Assembly (NCBI GenBank): GCA_947258785.1
Contig: CAMYJT010000002.1
Location: forward strand, 124,001-188,000
Length of the DNA: 64,000 nt
Direction: 5' to 3'
Source: an uncultured Gammaproteobacteria bacterium
Lineage (GTDB): Bacteria > Pseudomonadota > Gammaproteobacteria > Arenicellales > JAANXG01
The position numbers and the translations under genes are program-made. Shown here piece by piece: positions 59,431 to 64,000 of the stretch (its first letter is position 1; each line of letters opens with the position of its first letter). The notes beneath the pieces were generated by a model. It saw only the letters and a list, made by a program, of their open reading frames with translations. It ran no database searches and was not told the origin of the DNA.

Positions 59431-60615
59431 TCAGTCGTTCATCCTGAAGTGCTTGCTCAATCTGAGGCCTTGCTGCTGGTAGTGCGATCGCAATGCCTGT
59501 CCGTAGACTCGTTCGGCGGGCTCGGTGAGCGGCTCGAACACCAGACGGCCGACGACCTGACCGTGTTCGATCACGAACGGTACCTCGAACGACCGCACTT
59601 CCAGGACGGCACGGGCACCTTGGCCGCCGGCCTCGGGATCCCCAAAGCCGGGATCGAAAAACCCCGCGTAATGCACACGGAACTCGCCCATTAGGGTGTC
59701 GTAGGCCATCATCTCGGCAGCGTACCCGACCGGCACACGCACCGGATCTTTAGAAACGAGGATGTAGAACTCGCCGGGATCCAGGATCAAACCCGCACCA
59801 TTTCGGGTGTAGACCGGATCCCAGAAATCGTTGACCGGATAGTAATCGGTTCGGTCCAGGTCAATGAGTCCGGCGTGGGCCTTGGCCCGGTAACCCACCA
59901 ATCCGGATTCCGGATCACCGCTCACATCGACACGCACCGGAGCGCCGTTCTTAATCTCGCGCTCATCCAGATTAGCATCGATGACTCGATGCTCCTGTTG
60001 CAAGTGCCTGAGAATCGCGTCCGATTTCGCAGGTTCGCCGCAGCGGATACGCAGTTGTCCCAGACGGCTGCCCTCGCGGACCAGTACGCTGAAGGTGCGC
60101 GGCGCAATCTCTGCGTACAGGGGACCCGCGTAACCGGCGGGGACTTGATCGAACTCGACACCGTGATCGGTGATCAAGCGTGTGAAGACGTCCAACCGCC
60201 CGGTAGAACTCTTCGGATTCCCGGCGGCCGACAGTTCGCCGGTCAACTCCAGACTCTCCATCAGCGGCACAATATAGACACAACCCTTCTCCAGCACCGC
60301 GCCGCCGGTGATGTCAATCGCATACACACCCAAGGCCTCTAACCTGTCCCGAACCGTGGCCCGCCGGCCGGGCAGAAAACTCGCGCGAACGCGGTAAGCA
60401 CGGTGGCCAAGCCGCAGATCCAGGCTTGCCGGCTGCAGCTGATCATCCTGTATCGGTTGCAAGGCCTTGATGTGCCCCGCCTGTATCAGGCGGCTCAGCG
60501 CTTGCGACGGCAGCACGCCCGGGGTACCGGTGGCGGGCTTGCGGGGCGGTGGATCCCTCATGTCGGCTTGGGACTGTATCTCCCCGGTGTACGAAGAACT
60601 CGAATTCAGCGGCAC
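59431..60615 (-). CDS. 2'-Deoxycytidine 5'-triphosphate deaminase (long form)
   Basis: A 394-residue dCTP deaminase with two dUTPase-like trimeric-barrel halves, a form common in alphaproteobacteria and known in some gammaproteobacteria. Recognisable motifs are LQPASLDLRLGHRAYRV, NPKSSTGRLDVFTRLI, the catalytic Glu region YAGPLYAEIAPRTFSVLVREGSRLGQLRIR, and HYAGFFDPGFGDPE in the second half. It makes dUTP for thymidylate synthesis. The start is ATG 60615 or 60561. It follows nrdJb in the same direction, consistent with deoxynucleotide supply. Confidence 0.87.
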   Translation of the reverse strand: MPLNSSSSYTGEIQSQADMRDPPPRKPATGTPGVLPSQALSRLIQAGHIKALQPIQDDQLQPASLDLRLGHRAYRVRASFLPGRRATVRDRLEALGVYAIDITGGAVLEKGCVYIVPLMESLELTGELSAAGNPKSSTGRLDVFTRLITDHGVEFDQVPAGYAGPLYAEIAPRTFSVLVREGSRLGQLRIRCGEPAKSDAILRHLQQEHRVIDANLDEREIKNGAPVRVDVSGDPESGLVGYRAKAHAGLIDLDRTDYYPVNDFWDPVYTRNGAGLILDPGEFYILVSKDPVRVPVGYAAEMMAYDTLMGEFRVHYAGFFDPGFGDPEAGGQGARAVLEVRSFEVPFVIEHGQVVGRLVFEPLTEPAERVYGQALRSHYQQQGLRLSKHFRMND

Positions 60616-60699
60616 AAGCGGTTTACCGGCGCTAACTCAACGTGCAGCCGTACTCACACGCCCACTGACTCGCTGCGGGCGGAATACTCGTACAGGCTC

Positions 60700-61395
60700 C
60701 TAGCTGCAATTGGATTCACCACAGTTGAGACAGGTCATGCAACCGTCGAGCTTGACCACCGCCTTGGTGCTGCATTTGTTGCACAAAGAAGCAGAGGCAG
60801 GAAACTCATCGTCTTCGGCAGCGGCTTGCGTCACCTGCGCATACTTGGCGCGGGCCTCCTGGATGTGGCGTTTCTGGTAGGTGTCCATTTCGCAGTCTTC
60901 CAACAGTCCGATTTCCTTCAGGTGGCACTCGATGATATCGCCCAATTCGGCGACGATGGACGGCACGTAACGGCCACCCTTTTTGAAATACCCGCCCCTG
61001 GGATCGAACACCGAGCGCAGCTCCTCGACCAGAAACGTTACGTCACCTCCCTTTCTGAATACCGCCGACATAATCCTGGTCAAGGCCACTATCCACTGGA
61101 AGTGGTCCATATTCTTTGAATTGATGAAGATCTCAAACGGGCGCCGGAGCTCGTGTTCGGTGCCGGGGTTGAGCACGATATCATTAATCGTGACGTACAT
61201 CGCATGCTCGGAAGCCGGCGTCTTATTCACCTTGTAGGTGTGTCCTTCGAGGACCGGCGGCCGCTCGAGTTTTTCGTGCATATGAATCACATCGGCACCG
61301 GGTCGCTCCGTTGCGGCCACTTCCGGGGCGGCCGCCTCGACACCTTCGTCGCACACACGATAGTCGACAATGCGTTTATCTATTTTGATCGTCAT
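60700..61395 (-). CDS. nrdJb: Class II ribonucleotide reductase, C-terminal subunit NrdJb
   Basis: A 231-residue protein that corresponds to the C-terminal part of B12-dependent ribonucleotide reductase as a separate chain, as in Pseudomonas aeruginosa. It has the HAMYVTINDI and RIMSAVFRKGGDV segments, and a C-terminal Cys cluster (LCNKCSTK, GCMTCLNCGESNC) that provides the redox-active or zinc-binding tail used to reduce the active site. It works with NrdJa. ATG 61395 has GGAG upstream; 35 nt separate it from nrdJa. Confidence 0.92.
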   Translation of the reverse strand: MTIKIDKRIVDYRVCDEGVEAAAPEVAATERPGADVIHMHEKLERPPVLEGHTYKVNKTPASEHAMYVTINDIVLNPGTEHELRRPFEIFINSKNMDHFQWIVALTRIMSAVFRKGGDVTFLVEELRSVFDPRGGYFKKGGRYVPSIVAELGDIIECHLKEIGLLEDCEMDTYQKRHIQEARAKYAQVTQAAAEDDEFPASASLCNKCSTKAVVKLDGCMTCLNCGESNCS

Positions 61396-61430
61396 AACTC
61401 CACCTCTTTCATCTGGGCTCAACGGGCCGG

Positions 61431-63593
61431 TCAAAACCGACCGTAGTATCCCTCTTTCAGGGCGTCGAATAGATTGGCGGCGGTGTGGATTTCGCCGTCG
61501 TACTCAATTTCCTCGTTCCCTCTTGCTGTGACGATTGTGCCGTCTTCGAGGGCAAACTCGTAGAGCGTATTTTCCAAGTCCTGCTCTTTGACCAATACGC
61601 CTTGAAACGCCTGCGGATTGAAACGAAACGTCGTACATCCTTTAAGACCGCGTTCGTAGGCATGCAGATATATATCTTTGAACGCCTCAAATGGGTAGTC
61701 AGTGGGTACATTCGCAGTTTTTGAAATCGATGAATCGATCCATTTCTGCGCCGCAGCCTGAATATCGACGTGCTCCGTCGCGCTGATGTCATTGGCGGTC
61801 ACAAACCAGTCCGGCAGTTGTTCCTCCGGGGTCTGCCCATGGGGCTTGGCGTCTCGGCTGACCAATTCGCGGTAAGCCAGGAATTCATAGGAATACACCT
61901 CGACCTTGTCCTTGGTCTTCTTCCCCTCCCTGATCACGTTGCGCGAATAGGCGTGCGCGAAACTCGGTTCAATGCCATTGCTGGCGTTGTTGGCCAGCGA
62001 CAAGGAAATCGTTCCAGTCGGCGCAATTGAACTATGGTGAGTGAAGCGCGCGCCGACCTCGACCAGCTGGTTGATCAGCTCCGGCTCCACCTCCGCGAGG
62101 CGCTGCATATAACGGCTGTAGCGGGCATGCAGCACCCTGCCCTTGATCTTGTCGCCCACCGCGTATCCGTCGTGTTTCATCTTCGGACGCAGGCGAAGCA
62201 TTCGCGGAGTCACCGTAAACTCATCATCCATTATCGGTGCCGGACCCTTCTCTCTGGCCAGTGCCAATGCCTGCCGCCAGCCGGCAAGCGCCAACTCGCG
62301 GGTCACCCTCTCGGTGAACTCGATGGATTCCGCCGCTCCGTATTTCATACACAGCATCGTCAGGGTCGATCCGAGTCCAAGATAGCCCATCCCATGACGA
62401 CGTTTGTAGGTGATCTCCTGGCGCTGCTGATCGAGAGGCAGGCCATTAATTTCGACTACGTTGTCGAGCATGCGCGTAAATACCGACACCACGTCACGGA
62501 ACTCATCCCAATCAAATCGCGCTTGGTCGGTGAATGCATCACGGACGAATTTAGTGAGATTGATCGAACCCAACAGACAGGCTCCATATGGCGGCAAACC
62601 CTGTTCACCACAAGGATTCGTCGCCCGTATGTTCTCGCAGAACCAGTTGTTGTTCATTTCGTTGTACTTGTCGATAAGCACGAAACCCGGCTCGGCGTAG
62701 TCGTAGGTCGAAGACATGATCATGTCCCACAAATGGCGGGCCTTAATGGTCTTGTACACCCGGCAGGCGACACGTCCCTCGCCGTCGGTGACATAGCCGT
62801 GTTCTACGGGCCACTCCCGCCAAATAAATCGTCCCGTGTCCTTCAGATCAAGCTCTTCCGCCTCAACCTCTTCTTCACTGACCGGGAACGCCAAACGCCA
62901 ATCGCCGTCTGTTTTAACCGCACTTATGAACTCTTCGGATATCAACAGCGACATGTTGAATTGCCGTAATCGACCGTGTTCACGCTTCGCTCGAATAAAG
63001 TCAAGAACATCGGGATGTCCGACATCGAAAGTCGCCATCTGCGCGCCACGCCGACCGCCAGCGGATGAGATGGTAAAACAGGTCTTGTCAAATATATCCA
63101 TAAATGACAAAGGACCAGACGTGTAGGCGCCCGCCCCGGAAACGTAAGCGCCCTTGGGACGCAGTGTCGAAAATTCGTAGCCGATTCCGCATCCGGCTTT
63201 GAGCGTGAGGCCGGCCTCCCACACCCGGCGCAATATACTGTCCATCGAGTCCTGAATGGGTCCGGAGACCGTGCAGTTTATTGTCGAGGTCGCTGGTTTG
63301 TGCTCCTGCGCACCCGCGTTCGACACGATACGACCAGCCGGAATCGCGCCGCGGCGCAGCGCCCAGAGAAACCGGTCATGCCAGTGTCCTCGCTTTTCCG
63401 GAGTCCCTTCGACATCGGCCAAGCTCCGCGCCACTCGTTTAAACGTATCGTCGATGGAGTCATCCAGGATTTTCCCATCCTTGCTTTTCAACCGATACTT
63501 CTTGTCCCAAATGTCTATCGACGCGGCCTGCATCGAAATCTCCGGCGGTGCGGCTGGACTCGGGTACTTATCATTGATAGATGCGATGGTCAT
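61431..63593 (-). CDS. nrdJa: Class II (B12-dependent) ribonucleotide reductase, NrdJa
   Basis: A 720-residue catalytic subunit that reduces ribonucleotides using adenosylcobalamin, in the split form with NrdJb. Active-site parts: first redox Cys in TINCTVSGPIQDSM, the thiyl Cys and catalytic Glu in ATNPCGEQGLPPYGACLLGS, and LRQFNMSLLI. The C-terminal swinging Cys pair is on NrdJb. The system works with or without oxygen. Start ATG 63593, AGGAAG upstream. A possible 24-codon leader ORF sits just before it. No cobalamin riboswitch was recognised. Confidence 0.95.
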   Translation of the reverse strand: MTIASINDKYPSPAAPPEISMQAASIDIWDKKYRLKSKDGKILDDSIDDTFKRVARSLADVEGTPEKRGHWHDRFLWALRRGAIPAGRIVSNAGAQEHKPATSTINCTVSGPIQDSMDSILRRVWEAGLTLKAGCGIGYEFSTLRPKGAYVSGAGAYTSGPLSFMDIFDKTCFTISSAGGRRGAQMATFDVGHPDVLDFIRAKREHGRLRQFNMSLLISEEFISAVKTDGDWRLAFPVSEEEVEAEELDLKDTGRFIWREWPVEHGYVTDGEGRVACRVYKTIKARHLWDMIMSSTYDYAEPGFVLIDKYNEMNNNWFCENIRATNPCGEQGLPPYGACLLGSINLTKFVRDAFTDQARFDWDEFRDVVSVFTRMLDNVVEINGLPLDQQRQEITYKRRHGMGYLGLGSTLTMLCMKYGAAESIEFTERVTRELALAGWRQALALAREKGPAPIMDDEFTVTPRMLRLRPKMKHDGYAVGDKIKGRVLHARYSRYMQRLAEVEPELINQLVEVGARFTHHSSIAPTGTISLSLANNASNGIEPSFAHAYSRNVIREGKKTKDKVEVYSYEFLAYRELVSRDAKPHGQTPEEQLPDWFVTANDISATEHVDIQAAAQKWIDSSISKTANVPTDYPFEAFKDIYLHAYERGLKGCTTFRFNPQAFQGVLVKEQDLENTLYEFALEDGTIVTARGNEEIEYDGEIHTAANLFDALKEGYYGRF

Positions 63594-63619
63594 ACTTCTA
63601 CTTCCTAATTCCCGTTGTT

Positions 63620-63694
63620 TTACGTTTTGGTGACTGCCCAAGACAGTAGGCCGGCGTCGATTTCCGGGCCCCACAGCGTGGACATCTGGTTCAT
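63620..63694 (-). CDS. Possible 24-codon leader ORF before nrdJa
   Basis: ATG 63694 begins a frame of 24 codons (MNQMSTLWGPEIDAGLLSW, then AVTKT) that ends 26 nt before nrdJa. A strong GGAGGAG-type site at 63705-63711 precedes it by 10 nt. It could be a leader peptide or chance. No similarity is known to me. Confidence 0.35.
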   Translation of the reverse strand: MNQMSTLWGPEIDAGLLSWAVTKT

Positions 63695-63787
63695 TTCAAC
63701 AATTCTCCTCCGGCTTGCCCCGGCACCGCGACAGTTCGGGATCGTCTGTCCGACGCGACCGCGTCGATGGCGAGCAAGCCCGCAAAT

Positions 63788-63811
63788 CAAAAAATGGTAC
63801 ATCCCTGTACC
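63788..63811 (-). terminator. Rho-independent terminator of the partial gene at the window end
   Basis: Read on the minus strand: GGTACA, loop GGGA, TGTACC, then ATTTTTTG. A short 6-bp stem followed by six T, 24 nt after the stop at 63835. It separates the partial gene from nrdJa. Confidence 0.55.
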
Positions 63812-63834
63812 CGCCTCTCGATGACGCGTCGAGA

Positions 63835-64000
63835 TTAATTCGAAAGACGTGGCTTCGCCAGTTGAATGAGACGCTGCGACCCTTCGAACTCGTAACTCAG
63901 ATGCTCGATATCATCACCCCTCACCACGATGCGCAGTGAGCGCCCCGCCTGACGATCGCATGCTGGACCAATGCGTTTTTTGATCTGCCGGCCAACGAAT
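63835..64000 (-). CDS. C-terminal fragment of an unknown protein (cut by window edge)
   Basis: About 54 codons are open to the window edge and end with TAA at 63835. The peptide includes GRQIKKRIGPACDRQAGRSL, RIVVRGDDIEHLSYEFEG and LIQLAKPRLSN. It is acidic in the middle and basic at both ends. I do not recognise it. A terminator follows 24 nt downstream, which supports a real gene. Confidence 0.5.
   Translation of the reverse strand, partial: FVGRQIKKRIGPACDRQAGRSLRIVVRGDDIEHLSYEFEGSQRLIQLAKPRLSN

Noticed and set aside
63594..63830. Possible cobalamin riboswitch before nrdJa
   Set aside because: No B12-box or typical core was recognised; the region holds a leader ORF and a terminator instead.
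1..64000. tRNA, rRNA, tmRNA, CRISPR arrays, prophage
   Set aside because: All gaps were read for cloverleaf, GGTTCGAATCC-type T-loops, repeats with regular spacers and phage genes; none was seen. A tRNAscan or Infernal run would settle it.

Overview
The window looks like chromosomal DNA from a GC-rich gammaproteobacterium, probably environmental and aerobic. The evidence is the gene set: DsbB, beta carbonic anhydrase, type IV pilin, AceK, split class II ribonucleotide reductase (NrdJa/NrdJb), SufE, HugZ-type protein, ChaC-type cyclotransferase, DUF6455 and COQ10/RatA-type START protein. No rRNA, tRNA, CRISPR array, prophage or intact transposase was seen. Species-level placement is not possible by eye.

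Layout. 1-9.5 kb: housekeeping genes (zinc-finger protein, M23 peptidase, thrS, a dihydroorotase, gltX, a QueD-like protein, sufE, cysS). 9.5-17.7 kb: membrane glycosyltransferase-like protein, carbamoyltransferase plus SxtJ-type protein, an S8 peptidase autotransporter, and a GGDEF/EAL protein with a small lipoprotein. 17.9-25.9 kb: HAD dehalogenase-like protein, a tight CHAD-ParA-CYTH operon, an OmpA-family coiled-coil protein, and an overlapping operon of gamma-glutamylcyclotransferase, APH-type kinase and divergent enolase. 26-31.7 kb: small enzymes, retropepsin-like protease, glycosyltransferase and dsbB. 31.9-37.1 kb: LacI-regulated TRAP transporter whose downstream catabolic genes are reduced to fragments. 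37.2-41.3 kb: two diguanylate cyclase proteins. 41.3-50.9 kb: pta, HAD, unknown proteins, fatty acid hydroxylase, metalloprotease-like protein, aminotransferase, a multiheme cytochrome fragment, ggt and a NUDIX hydrolase. 51-64 kb: ketopantoate reductase, divergent aceK, GDT1-like protein, COQ10-like protein, His-rich exported protein, carbonic anhydrase, hisG, pilin, dCTP deaminase and nrdJa/nrdJb.

The most interesting items are: (1) CHAD-ParA-CYTH, which could be a ParA-type positioning system for polyphosphate granules; (2) a dispersed intergenic element of about 130-165 bp whose flanks are conserved while its central hairpin changes sequence and keeps its palindrome; (3) an operon joining a ChaC-like enzyme, a small-molecule kinase and an enolase paralogue with changed active-site residues; (4) gene decay between 36 and 48.5 kb, with remnants of HisD/HpsN-like, SDR, DegT and multiheme cytochrome genes. 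Several regulatory sites can be read directly: mirrored LacI operators, a sigma-54 promoter before the pilin, an 11-bp-phased GTTCAG array, and a pair of GAATATATTC palindromes between thrS and the dihydroorotase gene.
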